A stretch of DNA of 64,000 bases from Betaproteobacteria bacterium. GTDB taxonomy: Bacteria; Pseudomonadota; Gammaproteobacteria; Burkholderiales; Rhodocyclaceae. The stretch covers positions 186,001 through 250,000 of the forward strand of contig JAHRYN010000002.1 in assembly GCA_020621405.1 (NCBI GenBank). Reading direction: 5' to 3'. A program made the translations under genes and the position numbers. Below are positions 25,652 through 34,278 of this stretch, one piece after another (position 1 is the stretch's first letter; each line of letters starts with the position of its first letter). Below the pieces are notes generated by a model. That model saw only the letters and a program-made list of their open reading frames with translations, was not told where the DNA came from and did no database searches.

Positions 25652-26817
25652 CTGCCGTGACCGAGGTCGACGCACTGATCGTCGGCGGCGGCCCGGTCGG
25701 GCTGGCTGCCGGCTGCGCACTGCGTGCCGCCGGGGTGAAGGTGCTGGTCGCCGACGCAGGCCCGGCAGGGCGTGCGCTGGACGACGCCCGGGTGATCGCG
25801 CTGTCGGCCGGTTCGCGCGACATCCTGCGCGGCCTCGGGGCTTGGCCGGCGACAGACGTCACCCCCATCCAGCGCATACATATATCGCAGCGCGGGCACT
25901 TCGGCCGCACCGAACTGCGCGCGCTCGACTACGACGTGGAGGCGCTCGGCCACGTCGCACGCGCCGGCACGCTGGCACGGGCACTTGGCGAGCGTGCCGG
26001 CGCGCTCGGTCTGGAAGTCCGCTACGACACGCCGGTAGCCGGCGCTCAGGAACAGAACGGACAGCTGCACGTACAGACCGCCGGCGGCGACATCGCGGCA
26101 CGCGTGCTGCTGTGGTGCGAAGGCCGCATCAGTGGCGACCAGGCGCTGTCGCGCAGCCGCGACTACGGCCAGCAGGCGATCATCGCGCTCGCCACGCCGG
26201 TGCGGCCGCACGGCAATGTCGCCTATGAACGCTTCACGCCGGACGGTCCGGTCGCGCTGCTGCCGTACGGACGCGACTACGCCGTCGTATACACCTGCGC
26301 AGATACCGATGCCGCGGCACTGCTGGCCGAGCCGGATGCGCAGTTCGCAGACCGACTGGCTTCGGTCATGGGCGAGCGCGTTCAGTTCTCTGCAATCGGG
26401 CAGCGCAGCGCCTGGCCCCTGGTACTGCGCATGCGCACCGAAATCGTGCGCGGCCGCGAGGTGTGGCTGGGCAACGCCGCCCAGACCCTGCATCCGGTAG
26501 CCGGTCAGGGCCTGAATCTGGCACTGCGCGACGTCGCGCAGCTGACCGCTGTGCTGCTGCCGGCGCTGGCGCGCGGCGAAGGCGACATCGACACGGCGCT
26601 GCAGCGCTACGCGCAGTTGCGCCGGACCGACCGCGTCGCCACCGGTGGCTTCACCGACACGCTGGTCAGAGTGTTCGGCATCGGCGCCGGCAACCCCGCG
26701 CTGGGCGCGGTCGCCGGCCATGCACGCGGCGCGGCGCTGGCGCTGCTCGACGCCTGTCCGCCGGCCCGCCGCTTCATCGGACGGCGCATGATGTTCGGCG
26801 CCCGCGGCTGGCCGTGA
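25648..26817 (+). CDS. ubiH: FAD-dependent ubiquinone biosynthesis hydroxylase (UbiH/UbiF/VisC family)
   Basis: A 389-residue flavoprotein monooxygenase hydroxylating the ring of ubiquinone precursors. It has the N-terminal dinucleotide motif ALIVGGGPVGLAAG, the central WPLVLR segment, and the C-terminal FAD ribityl motif VWLGNAAQTLHPVAGQGLNLALRD, diagnostic of the UbiH/UbiF/VisC group. Which ring position it modifies cannot be told from sequence by eye. The start ATG (25648) overlaps the pepP stop. With ubiA, ubiC and ubiD elsewhere in the window, the organism makes ubiquinone. Confidence 0.92.
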   Translation: MTAVTEVDALIVGGGPVGLAAGCALRAAGVKVLVADAGPAGRALDDARVIALSAGSRDILRGLGAWPATDVTPIQRIHISQRGHFGRTELRALDYDVEALGHVARAGTLARALGERAGALGLEVRYDTPVAGAQEQNGQLHVQTAGGDIAARVLLWCEGRISGDQALSRSRDYGQQAIIALATPVRPHGNVAYERFTPDGPVALLPYGRDYAVVYTCADTDAAALLAEPDAQFADRLASVMGERVQFSAIGQRSAWPLVLRMRTEIVRGREVWLGNAAQTLHPVAGQGLNLALRDVAQLTAVLLPALARGEGDIDTALQRYAQLRRTDRVATGGFTDTLVRVFGIGAGNPALGAVAGHARGAALALLDACPPARRFIGRRMMFGARGWP

Positions 26818-26912
26818 CGCGATGAGCGCTGCCTGCGTCGCCGCGCTTCGCCACGGCAGCGCATCGGGGTAGAATCGCGCCCCTGTCCAGATTGCACCCA
26901 TCCGTCACGCCC

Positions 26913-27947
26913 ATGCAGTTCGTCGGCTTCAACCTGCGCAACAACCTCTTTGTCGCCCCCATGGCGGGTGTGACCGACCGGCCGTTCCGCCAGCTCTGCA
27001 AGAAGCTGGGCGCCGGGCTGGCCGTGTCCGAGATGGTCACCTCCAATTCGCTGCTCTATGGCAGCGCCAAGACGCAGCGACGCGCCAACCACGCGGGTGA
27101 GGTGGCACCGATTTCGGTGCAGATCGCCGGCGCCGACCCGAAGATGATGGCCGACGCAGCCCGCCACAACGTGGATCGCGGCGCACAGATCATCGACATC
27201 AACATGGGTTGCCCGGCGAAGAAGATCTGCAACGTGATGGCCGGCTCGGCACTGATGCAGGACGAACCGCTGGTCGAGCGCATTCTCGAGGCGGTGGTCA
27301 ATGCCGTGCCCGGCACGCCGGTCACGCTGAAGATGCGTACCGGCTGGAACCGCGACAACCGCAACGCTCCGGCACTGGCGCGCGTGGCCGAACAGTGCGG
27401 CATCCGCGCGCTGGCGATCCATGGCCGCACGCGTGCCGACCAATACACCGGTCACGCCGAATACGACACCATCCGCGCCGTCAAGGCAGCCGTGGGCATT
27501 CCGGTGATCGCCAACGGCGACATCACGACACCGCAGAAGGCGCGCGACGTGCTGACCCTCAGCGGTGCCGACGGCGTCATGGTGGGCCGTGCCGCACAGG
27601 GCCGGCCGTGGATCTTCCGCGAGATCGAGCACTTCCTGGCCACCGGCGAACTGCTGGCACCGCCCGAGGTATCGGAAATACACCGCGTGTGCCGCGAGCA
27701 CATCGAAGACCTGTATGGCTTCTACGGCGTGGAGTCCGGCGTGCGCATCGCACGCAAGCACATCTCCTGGTACACCAAGGGGCTGGTCGGCTCGGCATCG
27801 TTCCGCCACGCGATGAACCAGCTCGAAGGCACCGACCGGCAGCTGGCCGCGATCGACGAATTCTTCGGCCGCATGGCGGCCGACAATGACAGGCTCGCTT
27901 ACGAGCCGGACGCTTCGGAAGAACACGCGCAGGAGCTGGCTGCCTGA
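26913..27947 (+). CDS. dusB: tRNA-dihydrouridine synthase B
   Basis: FMN enzyme that reduces a D-loop uridine of tRNA. It has 344 residues. The N-terminal VAPMAGVTDRPFR, the catalytic Cys in DINMGCPAKK, the FMN-binding ANGDITTP and VMVGRAAQGRPW, and a C-terminal helical tRNA-binding domain are visible. ATG at 26913 fits the family N-terminus (MQFVGFNLRNN); a TTG 21 nt upstream is possible but unnecessary. It forms the classic dusB-fis operon with the gene 48 nt downstream, where the upstream leader often carries growth-rate control. Confidence 0.96.
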   Translation: MQFVGFNLRNNLFVAPMAGVTDRPFRQLCKKLGAGLAVSEMVTSNSLLYGSAKTQRRANHAGEVAPISVQIAGADPKMMADAARHNVDRGAQIIDINMGCPAKKICNVMAGSALMQDEPLVERILEAVVNAVPGTPVTLKMRTGWNRDNRNAPALARVAEQCGIRALAIHGRTRADQYTGHAEYDTIRAVKAAVGIPVIANGDITTPQKARDVLTLSGADGVMVGRAAQGRPWIFREIEHFLATGELLAPPEVSEIHRVCREHIEDLYGFYGVESGVRIARKHISWYTKGLVGSASFRHAMNQLEGTDRQLAAIDEFFGRMAADNDRLAYEPDASEEHAQELAA

Positions 27948-27995
27948 TCGCCCGCAGAGGCGACTGCGCAGCCGGACCATCAGGGAGAGGCCGCC

Positions 27996-28232
27996 ATGAG
28001 CGGACGCAGTGACATCGCCGAGTGCATCAGGCACTCGCTGGAACGCTATTTCCGGGATCTGGATGGCGAGGCGGCGAGCGGGATTTATGACATGGTCCTC
28101 CGGCAGATGGAACGCCCGATGCTGGAGGTCGTCATGCGCGAAGCCGAAGGCAACCAGACGCGCGCAGCCGACATGCTGGGCATGAACCGCAATACCCTGC
28201 GGCGCAAGCTGACCGACCACGGAATGATCTAG
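27996..28232 (+). CDS. fis: Fis-family nucleoid/transcription regulator
   Basis: A 78-residue Fis-type protein. The C-terminal helix-turn-helix (GNQTRAADMLGMNRNTLRRKL) is nearly canonical, and the N-terminal part carries the dimerisation helices. At 78 residues it is shorter than E. coli Fis (98), as is usual in betaproteobacteria, lacking most of the N-terminal Hin-activation arms. A good AGGGAG site precedes the ATG. It is cotranscribed with dusB. Confidence 0.94.
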   Translation: MSGRSDIAECIRHSLERYFRDLDGEAASGIYDMVLRQMERPMLEVVMREAEGNQTRAADMLGMNRNTLRRKLTDHGMI

Positions 28233-28292
28233 GGCGCGCCCGACGGCGTGTCCACACCCTACTTTCGACCACCCTCCCCTGGGGAAACTCGC

Positions 28293-29882
28293 ATGAACAT
28301 ACAGCGCGCACTGATCAGCGTGTCCGACAAGACCGGCATCGTCGAATTCGCCACCGCCCTGTCCGGGCTCGGCATCGAGTTGCTGTCCACCGGCGGCACC
28401 GCATCGCTTCTGGCCAAGGCCGGCCTCAAGGTCACCGAAGTGGCCGACCACACCGGCTTTCCGGAAATGCTCGACGGCCGCGTCAAGACGCTGCACCCGC
28501 GCATCCACGGCGGCCTGCTGGCGCGCCGCGAGGTCGATGCGCACATGCAGGCGCTGCGCGAGCACGACATCCCGGTGATCGACCTGCTGATCGTCAACCT
28601 GTATCCGTTCGAAGCGACCGTCGCCAAGGCCGGCTGCACGCTGGAGGACGCGATCGAGAACATCGACATCGGCGGTCCGGCGATGGTGCGTTCCGCCGCC
28701 AAGAACTGGCGCGGCGTCGGCGTGCTGACCGATGCATCGCAGTACGCTGCGGTGCTGGACGAACTGCGCGCTTCCGGCGCGCTGTCCGACGCCACGCGCT
28801 TCGCGCTGTCGGTCGCCGCATTCAACCGCATTTCGAACTACGACGGCGCGATCAGCGACTACCTTTCGTCTCTGAACGCCGACGGCACGCGCAGCGAATT
28901 CCCGGCGCAGTCCAACGGCCGCTTCGTCAAGGTGCAGGATCTGCGCTACGGCGAGAATCCGCACCAGCGCGCCGCCTTCTACCGTGACCTGTACCCGGCG
29001 CCGGGCTCGCTGGTCAGCGCGAAGCAGCTGCAGGGCAAGGAACTGTCGTACAACAACATCGCCGACAGCGACGCCGCCTGGGAATGCGTCAAGAGCTTCG
29101 ACACCGGCGCCTGCGTCATCGTCAAGCACGCCAATCCCTGTGGCGTGGCGCTCGGCACGACCACGCTGGAAGCCTACCGCAAGGCCTTCGCCACCGATCC
29201 GACCTCGGCCTTCGGCGGCATCATCGCGTTCAACCGTCCGGTTGACGCCGCCACCGCCGAAGCGGTCAGCGGCCAGTTCGTCGAGGTGCTGATGGCCCCG
29301 GCCTTCGAGCCGGCAGCGCTGAAGGTACTGGCGACCAAGGTCAATGTGCGCGTGCTGGAAATCCCGCTCGACGGCGTCGATCCGAAGGGCGCCACAGCCT
29401 GGGCGCGCGGCCGCAATTCGCACGACACCAAGCGCGTCGGTTCCGGCCTGCTGATCCAGACTTCCGATGAACCGGAATCGCTCGAAGGACGTCTGAAGGT
29501 GGTGACCAGGCTCGCGCCGACCGCGCAGCAGATGACCGACCTCACCTTCGCCTGGCGGGTTGCCATGTACGTGAAGTCGAATGCCATCGTGTATTGCCGC
29601 GATGGCGTGACGGTCGGTGTCGGCGCCGGACAGATGAGCCGCGTTGACTCGACACGCATTGCACGGATCAAGGCGGAGAATGCCGGGCTGACCATCGCCG
29701 GATCGGTGGTGGCGTCCGACGCCTTCTTCCCGTTCCGCGACGGCATCGACGTGCTGGCCGAAGCCGGTGCCAAGGCCATCATCCAGCCGGGTGGCAGCAT
29801 GCGTGACGAGGAAGTGATCGCGGCCGCCGACGAGCACGGTCTGGCCATGGTGTTCACGGGCACGCGCCACTTCCGGCACTGA
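28293..29882 (+). CDS. purH: Bifunctional AICAR formyltransferase / IMP cyclohydrolase
   Basis: Catalyses the last two steps of de novo IMP synthesis. It has 529 residues, normal for the family. The N-terminal MGS-like cyclohydrolase domain ([34 protein letters not shown]) is followed by the AICAR transformylase domain ([26 protein letters not shown] with the catalytic KH pair, and [11 protein letters not shown]). The start ATG (28293) follows GGGGAAA. It is transcribed with or after dusB-fis and followed by purD after a repeat-filled gap. Confidence 0.97.
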   Translation: MNIQRALISVSDKTGIVEFATALSGLGIELLSTGGTASLLAKAGLKVTEVADHTGFPEMLDGRVKTLHPRIHGGLLARREVDAHMQALREHDIPVIDLLIVNLYPFEATVAKAGCTLEDAIENIDIGGPAMVRSAAKNWRGVGVLTDASQYAAVLDELRASGALSDATRFALSVAAFNRISNYDGAISDYLSSLNADGTRSEFPAQSNGRFVKVQDLRYGENPHQRAAFYRDLYPAPGSLVSAKQLQGKELSYNNIADSDAAWECVKSFDTGACVIVKHANPCGVALGTTTLEAYRKAFATDPTSAFGGIIAFNRPVDAATAEAVSGQFVEVLMAPAFEPAALKVLATKVNVRVLEIPLDGVDPKGATAWARGRNSHDTKRVGSGLLIQTSDEPESLEGRLKVVTRLAPTAQQMTDLTFAWRVAMYVKSNAIVYCRDGVTVGVGAGQMSRVDSTRIARIKAENAGLTIAGSVVASDAFFPFRDGIDVLAEAGAKAIIQPGGSMRDEEVIAAADEHGLAMVFTGTRHFRH

Positions 29883-29888
29883 GCTGAA

Positions 29889-29955
29889 TGCCCCCACGCT
29901 CACTGCGTTCGCTGCCCCCCGAGGGGGTAGCGCCGCCCTTGGGGCGGCCCGGCGG
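29889..29955. repeat. Betaproteobacterial GC-rich palindromic repeat between purH and purD
   Basis: GC-rich interspersed element. It contains CCCCCACGCTCACTGCGTTC followed by the palindrome CCCCCCGAGGGGG and then GCCGCCCTTGGGGCGGC (29932-29948), giving two strong stem-loops. The same type of element is, to my knowledge, common in betaproteobacterial intergenic regions. It may act as a terminator or attenuator after purH or simply be a dispersed repeat. Confidence 0.65.
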
Positions 29956-30030
29956 GCGGCGCGGCGCGGAAAACAGACACGCCACGATTTCCGGCCGCAG
30001 GTCGGCATACGTATTGAAGAAGGACGCATC

Positions 30031-31293
30031 ATGAAGCTGCTGGTCATCGGTTCAGGCGGGCGTGAGCACGCAATCGCCTGGAAGCTCTCGCAAAGCCCGC
30101 GCGTGCACAAGGTCTATGTCGCGCCCGGCAATGCCGGCACCGCGCTGGAACCCGGCCTGGAAAACCTGCCGATCACGGATTTCGCCGAACTGATCAGCTT
30201 CGTCGAGAACGAGAACATCGCGTTCACGGTGGTGGGACCGGAAGCTCCGCTGGCCGCTGGCGTGGTCGACTGCTTCCGCGTGCGTGGCCTCAAGATATTC
30301 GGCCCGACCCGCAAGGCGGCACAGCTCGAAAGCTCGAAGGACTTCGCCAAGCAGTTCATGGTGAAGAACAACATCCCGACCGCGCACTACCAGACCTTCA
30401 CCGACGCGGCCGCCGCCCACGCCTATGTCGACGAGAAGGGTGCGCCCATCGTCATCAAGGCGGACGGCCTCGCCGCCGGCAAGGGCGTCGTCGTCGCCGC
30501 CACGCTGACCGAAGCGCACGCCGCCATCGGCATGATGCTGGCCGACAACGACAGCGGACGCGCACGCGTCGTCATCGAGGAGTGCCTGGTCGGCGAGGAA
30601 GCCAGCTTCATCGTCATGTGCGACGGCCAGAACGCGTTGCCGATGGCCACCAGCCAGGATCACAAGCGCCTGCTCGACGGCGATGCCGGCCCGAACACCG
30701 GCGGCATGGGTGCCTACTCGCCGGCGCCGGTCGTCACGCCGGAAATCCATGCCCGCGTGATGCGCGAGGTGATTCAGCCCGTGCTCACCGGCATGGCGCT
30801 CGACGGCCTGCCCTTCACCGGTTTCCTGTACGCCGGCCTGATGATTTCGCCGGACGGCGACATCAAGGTGCTCGAATTCAACTGCCGCATGGGCGACCCG
30901 GAAACCCAGCCCATCATGATGCGGCTGAAGACCGATCTGGTCAGCCTGATGGAAGCCGCGCTCGAATGCCGGCTGTCGGAAGCGACCACCGACTGGGACC
31001 GCCGCGTCGCGCTCGGCGTCGTGATGGCCTCGGCCGGCTACCCGGAAGCGCCACGCAAGGGCGATGCGATCACCGGCCTGCCCGCTCCGACCGCCGAAAG
31101 CCATGTCTTCCACGCCGGCACGACCCAACGTGATGGCCAGTCCATCACCAACGGCGGTCGCGTGCTGTGCGTCACCGCACTCGGCGACACCGTGAAGCTG
31201 GCGCAGCGGGCGGCCTACACGCTGTGCGACCAGATCCATTTCGATGGCGCGCAGTTCCGCCGCGACATCGGTTTCCGGGCGGCACGGCGATGA
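30031..31293 (+). CDS. purD: Phosphoribosylamine--glycine ligase (GAR synthetase)
   Basis: ATP-grasp ligase for the second step of purine synthesis, 420 residues. It shows the N-terminal [15 protein letters not shown], the ATP-grasp segment [32 protein letters not shown], the central [14 protein letters not shown] and the catalytic [20 protein letters not shown] precedes the ATG at good spacing. Its stop overlaps the hemF start (ATGA), linking purine and heme genes in one transcript. Confidence 0.97.
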   Translation: MKLLVIGSGGREHAIAWKLSQSPRVHKVYVAPGNAGTALEPGLENLPITDFAELISFVENENIAFTVVGPEAPLAAGVVDCFRVRGLKIFGPTRKAAQLESSKDFAKQFMVKNNIPTAHYQTFTDAAAAHAYVDEKGAPIVIKADGLAAGKGVVVAATLTEAHAAIGMMLADNDSGRARVVIEECLVGEEASFIVMCDGQNALPMATSQDHKRLLDGDAGPNTGGMGAYSPAPVVTPEIHARVMREVIQPVLTGMALDGLPFTGFLYAGLMISPDGDIKVLEFNCRMGDPETQPIMMRLKTDLVSLMEAALECRLSEATTDWDRRVALGVVMASAGYPEAPRKGDAITGLPAPTAESHVFHAGTTQRDGQSITNGGRVLCVTALGDTVKLAQRAAYTLCDQIHFDGAQFRRDIGFRAARR

Positions 31294-32216
31294 GCAGCCG
31301 CGCCGAAACCGTCCGCGCCTGGTTGCTGGATCTCCAGGATCGCATCATCGACGGCCTGCAGGCAGCCGATGGCAAGCCCTTCATCACCGACGCCTGGGTG
31401 CGCGGCCCGGAAGAACGCCTGCAGGGCGACGGTCGCACGCGACTGGTCGAGGAAGGCAATCTGTTCGAACGCGGCGGCTGCAATTTCTCGCACGTGCGCG
31501 GCGATCGGCTGCCGCCGTCAGCCTCCGCCCACCGCGCCGATCTGGCCGGCGCCTCGTTCGAGGCGATGGGCGTGTCGCTGGTACTGCATCCGCGCAACCC
31601 CTACGTACCCACGGTGCACCTGAACGTGCGCTTCTTCACCGCACAGCCGCCGTCCGGCGAAGCGGTGTCGTGGTTCGGCGGCGGCATGGACCTGACGCCC
31701 TACTACGGCTTCGAGGAGGACGCGGCGCACTTCCACCGCACCTGCCGCGACGCGCTGGCGCCATTCGGCGCCGACACACACGCGCGCTACAAGAAATGGT
31801 GCGACGAATACTTTTACCTGAAGCACCGCGGCGAGGCACGAGGCATAGGCGGCGTGTTCTTCGACGACCTCGGCGCCGAGGGCGAAATCAGCTTCAACGA
31901 TGCGTTCGCGCTGACGCGCGCCGTCGGCGACGCCTTCCTCAACGCCTACCTGCCCATCGTCGAACGTCGCCGCAATCTGCCCTACGGCGAACGCGAACGC
32001 GACTTCCAGGCGTTCAGGCGCGGCCGCTATGTCGAATTCAATCTGGTGTTCGACCGCGGCACGCTGTTCGGCCTGCAGTCGGGCGGACGCACCGAATCCA
32101 TCCTGATGTCGATGCCACCGGTCGTGAAGTGGCGCTACGACTGGCACCCCGAGGCAGGGTCGCCGGAAGCGAAGCTGTACAGCGACTTCCTGCCGATACG
32201 CGACTGGATCGTATAG
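31290..32216 (+). CDS. hemF: Oxygen-dependent coproporphyrinogen III oxidase
   Basis: Oxidatively decarboxylates coproporphyrinogen III to protoporphyrinogen IX using O2. It has 308 residues, standard length. Conserved blocks are [72 protein letters not shown], and [29 protein letters not shown]. The ATG overlaps the purD stop. An O2-independent counterpart (HemN) is not in the window. Confidence 0.97.
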   Translation: MSSRAETVRAWLLDLQDRIIDGLQAADGKPFITDAWVRGPEERLQGDGRTRLVEEGNLFERGGCNFSHVRGDRLPPSASAHRADLAGASFEAMGVSLVLHPRNPYVPTVHLNVRFFTAQPPSGEAVSWFGGGMDLTPYYGFEEDAAHFHRTCRDALAPFGADTHARYKKWCDEYFYLKHRGEARGIGGVFFDDLGAEGEISFNDAFALTRAVGDAFLNAYLPIVERRRNLPYGERERDFQAFRRGRYVEFNLVFDRGTLFGLQSGGRTESILMSMPPVVKWRYDWHPEAGSPEAKLYSDFLPIRDWIV

Positions 32217-32221
32217 CAGGG

Positions 32222-32332
32222 GGTGAAGCAGGGGTTGCGCGAAGCACTGCTTCGCGCCTGCGGAACGGGCTGGCTGTGCAAAGCCAGCCTCCGTCAAACC
32301 TGGGGCTTTCGCGAAGCACATCTTTCGCGTCT
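32222..32332. repeat. REP-like modular palindromic element, copy A
   Basis: Just after hemF, two consecutive hairpins. The first is CGCGAAGCACTGCTTCGCG (32238-32256, near-perfect palindrome). The second is GGCTGGCT-GTGCAA-AGCCAGCC (32268-32289). These are followed by CCTCCGTCA and a degraded third unit (CTTTCGCGAAGCACATCTTTCGCG). The same arrangement, with the same GTGCAA loop, recurs after ppc near 42.5 kb. It may also terminate purD-hemF transcripts. Confidence 0.7.
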
Positions 32333-32407
32333 GCAGAATCGATCGGCTACGTGAAGCGGCCAGACACGTACGCCCCACGCCCCCCGGACCTGCCACCCTG
32401 CACGGGC

Positions 32408-32435
32408 AAAAAAAATGGGCACCACAAGGGTGCCC
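32408..32435 (-). terminator. Rho-independent terminator of ompW
   Basis: On the minus strand GGGCACC-CTTGT-GGTGCCC is followed by A and then eight T residues (plus-strand A-run 32408-32415). It lies 80 nt downstream of the ompW stop. Confidence 0.85.
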
Positions 32436-32515
32436 GAACCGGGACTGCAGGAAGAAACATGGCGTGCCCGCCGGCCTTCAGGCTTGTGGCCCTGAACCGG
32501 CGAACCCGCGCTAAC

Positions 32516-33145
32516 TCAGAAGCGGTAGCCGATACCGACTGCGAACAGCCAAGGATTGACGTCCAGCGAGGTGACCTTCGGGCCGCCCTTGATGTAGATG
32601 TCCGCGTCGATCGCCACGTACTTCAGATCGACGTTGAAGAACCACTTCGGCGCGATCTGCACGTCGGCACCAACCTGTGCGGCCCAGCCGAAGCTGCTGT
32701 GATCGACACGCAGCGGGATGTTGCCGCCCAGCGCGCGGCCGGCATCGAGGTGCGGGCTCGAGAAGCGCGTGTAGTTCAGACCCAGGCCGGCGTACGGACG
32801 GATGGTGCCGGTCGGCAGGAAGTGGTACTGCAGCATCAGCGTCGGCGGCAGATGGCTGACAGTGCCGATTTCGGTACCACCCAGCGTCACGTCATGCTTC
32901 TGCGGATAGGTCAGGATCAGTTCGGTGGCGATGTTCGGCGTGAAAAAATAGGTGATGTCGATTTCGGGGATAATCTTGTTGTCGGCTTCGACATCCATCG
33001 GCAGTTTCAGACCGCCCGAATTATCGTTGTCCGGATGCATGTAGATCGCGCGTGCGCGCACCATCCAGTTGCCTTCCTCCGCTGCTTGCGCGAGCCCCGA
33101 AACAGCGGCCAGCGCTGCGATACCCACCAGTTTGATTGCCTTCAT
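32516..33145 (-). CDS. ompW: OmpW-family outer-membrane protein
   Basis: A 209-residue, eight-stranded outer-membrane beta-barrel with signal peptide (MKAIKLVGIAALAAVSGLAQA). The family pattern is clear: NWMVRARAIYMHPDND near the N-terminus, DITYFFTPNIATELILTYPQ, THLPP-type turn (SHLPPTLMLQYHF), GLGLNYTRF, and the terminal strand ending in GIGYRF with C-terminal Phe. OmpW forms a narrow hydrophobic channel and is tied to adaptation to anaerobiosis in enterics. The ATG follows GGAG. It has its own predicted terminator downstream and an FNR-like box upstream. Confidence 0.94.
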   Translation of the reverse strand: MKAIKLVGIAALAAVSGLAQAAEEGNWMVRARAIYMHPDNDNSGGLKLPMDVEADNKIIPEIDITYFFTPNIATELILTYPQKHDVTLGGTEIGTVSHLPPTLMLQYHFLPTGTIRPYAGLGLNYTRFSSPHLDAGRALGGNIPLRVDHSSFGWAAQVGADVQIAPKWFFNVDLKYVAIDADIYIKGGPKVTSLDVNPWLFAVGIGYRF

Positions 33146-33190
33146 TTTGATTCGCTCCAGAGCACTAAAAACCGTATTTGTCTGGCGGTC

Positions 33191-33232
33191 AGTATCCCAA
33201 AAGCGATAAAACCCCACGTTGACCAAGGTCAA
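33191..33232 (-). promoter_or_regulatory. FNR/ANR-like box and promoter of ompW
   Basis: A perfect 14-bp palindrome TTGACCAAGGTCAA (33219-33232) matches the FNR/CRP-family pattern TTGAC-N4-GTCAA. A -10-like GATACT (minus strand, 33196-33191) would place the transcript start near 33184 and the palindrome centre (33225.5) at -41.5, the class II activator position. The box overlaps the stop of the upstream M48 gene. The consensus ANR box is TTGAT-N4-ATCAA, so each half differs by one base. Confidence 0.5.
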
Positions 33233-34278
33233 TTGAGCATGAAGTCTCCGTTGCGCAGACGCGCGATGCGCTCTGCGGTATCCGGATGACTGGACAACCA
33301 TGCCGGCAGACTATCCGGGGAATGAGCGTCCTTGTCATGCGCGGCGGCTAGCTTTTCCAGCATGTCGGCCAGCAGCGCCGGCGACAGCCCCTGGCGACGC
33401 AGCATGCGGGCCGCGAAGTCATCCGCCTCGCGCTCCATGTCGCGCGAATAGCCGGCCTGGATGAGCGCAGTCGGCGCCATGGCCAGCAGCGAGCTGACAT
33501 CGCCGAGATACCAGGCCATGAAGAGTGCCGACACCGATCCCTGCAGCAGCATGCGCGTGCCATGCCGGCTGCGCGCATGCCCGAGTTCGTGCAGCAACAC
33601 GGCCAGCACCTCATCGTCATTGCCGGCCAGCGCGACCAGCTGGTCGGTCACGATCAGCGTCCCGTCGGGCAGTGCGAACGCATTCGCTCCCATCGCACCG
33701 CCTGATCTGAACATCAGCGCATGCGTCAGCGACTGCCCATCGACGCGGGCGGCGGCATCGAGCGCGCTGCGCAACGACTGCTGACGCTGCACATCAAGCG
33801 TCGACGCCGTCATGACGCCACCATCCACCCAGGCGAGCGTCTGCTGCGACAGCGCGGTCACCACTTCGTCCGGCACATGCGGCGCTGCCTGTCGGGCGGC
33901 CCAGGGCAGGCCGAATTGCCAGGCGAACCAGAGTGCGCACAGCAGTCCGGCCAGCAGTGCGAGTACCGCGCGCGGCTGGAATGACCAACGCACGATCGTA
34001 CTGTCCCGCTGCCCGCTCGCCGCGAGAAGCACGGCAAGTGCCGCATGGTCGCGCACCTCGACGTGCGCGCCGTCGGCGAAGGTGATGATCCGGGCCGCCT
34101 GCCCCATCGGCTCGGACAGGCGAACCGCAGGCAGTGCGTCGATGCGCGACAGGCCGGCGCCATCCAGATGCAGGTCGTGTCCGTGCAGCGTCAGCGTCAC
34201 CGGATGGGCGCGGGCGCTGCGGCCATCGAAATAGAGCGCCGCGACCGACGGCGCCGGATCAGAGTGCGATATCGACAT
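33229..34278 (-). CDS. Membrane-anchored M48 family zinc metallopeptidase
   Basis: A 349-residue protein. An N-terminal domain of about 95 residues is followed by one transmembrane helix (about 100-120, AVLALLAGLLCALWFAWQF) and an M48 peptidase domain. The latter has the zinc motif HELGH in VLLHELGHARSRH and the third ligand Glu in MEREADDFA. C-terminal SSHPDTAERIARLR is typical of M48 proteins such as BepA/YcaL/HtpX relatives, which degrade misfolded membrane or outer-membrane proteins. ATG at 34278 lies 20 nt inside the YjgN-type gene, so the two are coupled and probably work together. It is followed by ompW in the same direction. Confidence 0.88.
   Translation of the reverse strand: MSISHSDPAPSVAALYFDGRSARAHPVTLTLHGHDLHLDGAGLSRIDALPAVRLSEPMGQAARIITFADGAHVEVRDHAALAVLLAASGQRDSTIVRWSFQPRAVLALLAGLLCALWFAWQFGLPWAARQAAPHVPDEVVTALSQQTLAWVDGGVMTASTLDVQRQQSLRSALDAAARVDGQSLTHALMFRSGGAMGANAFALPDGTLIVTDQLVALAGNDDEVLAVLLHELGHARSRHGTRMLLQGSVSALFMAWYLGDVSSLLAMAPTALIQAGYSRDMEREADDFAARMLRRQGLSPALLADMLEKLAAAHDKDAHSPDSLPAWLSSHPDTAERIARLRNGDFMLN

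Noticed and set aside
26607..30110. Very long open frame on the minus strand opposite ubiH, dusB, fis and purH
   Set aside because: It is antisense to four well-supported genes and its translation is Arg/Ala/Gly/His-rich with no domain; an effect of high GC at third codon positions.
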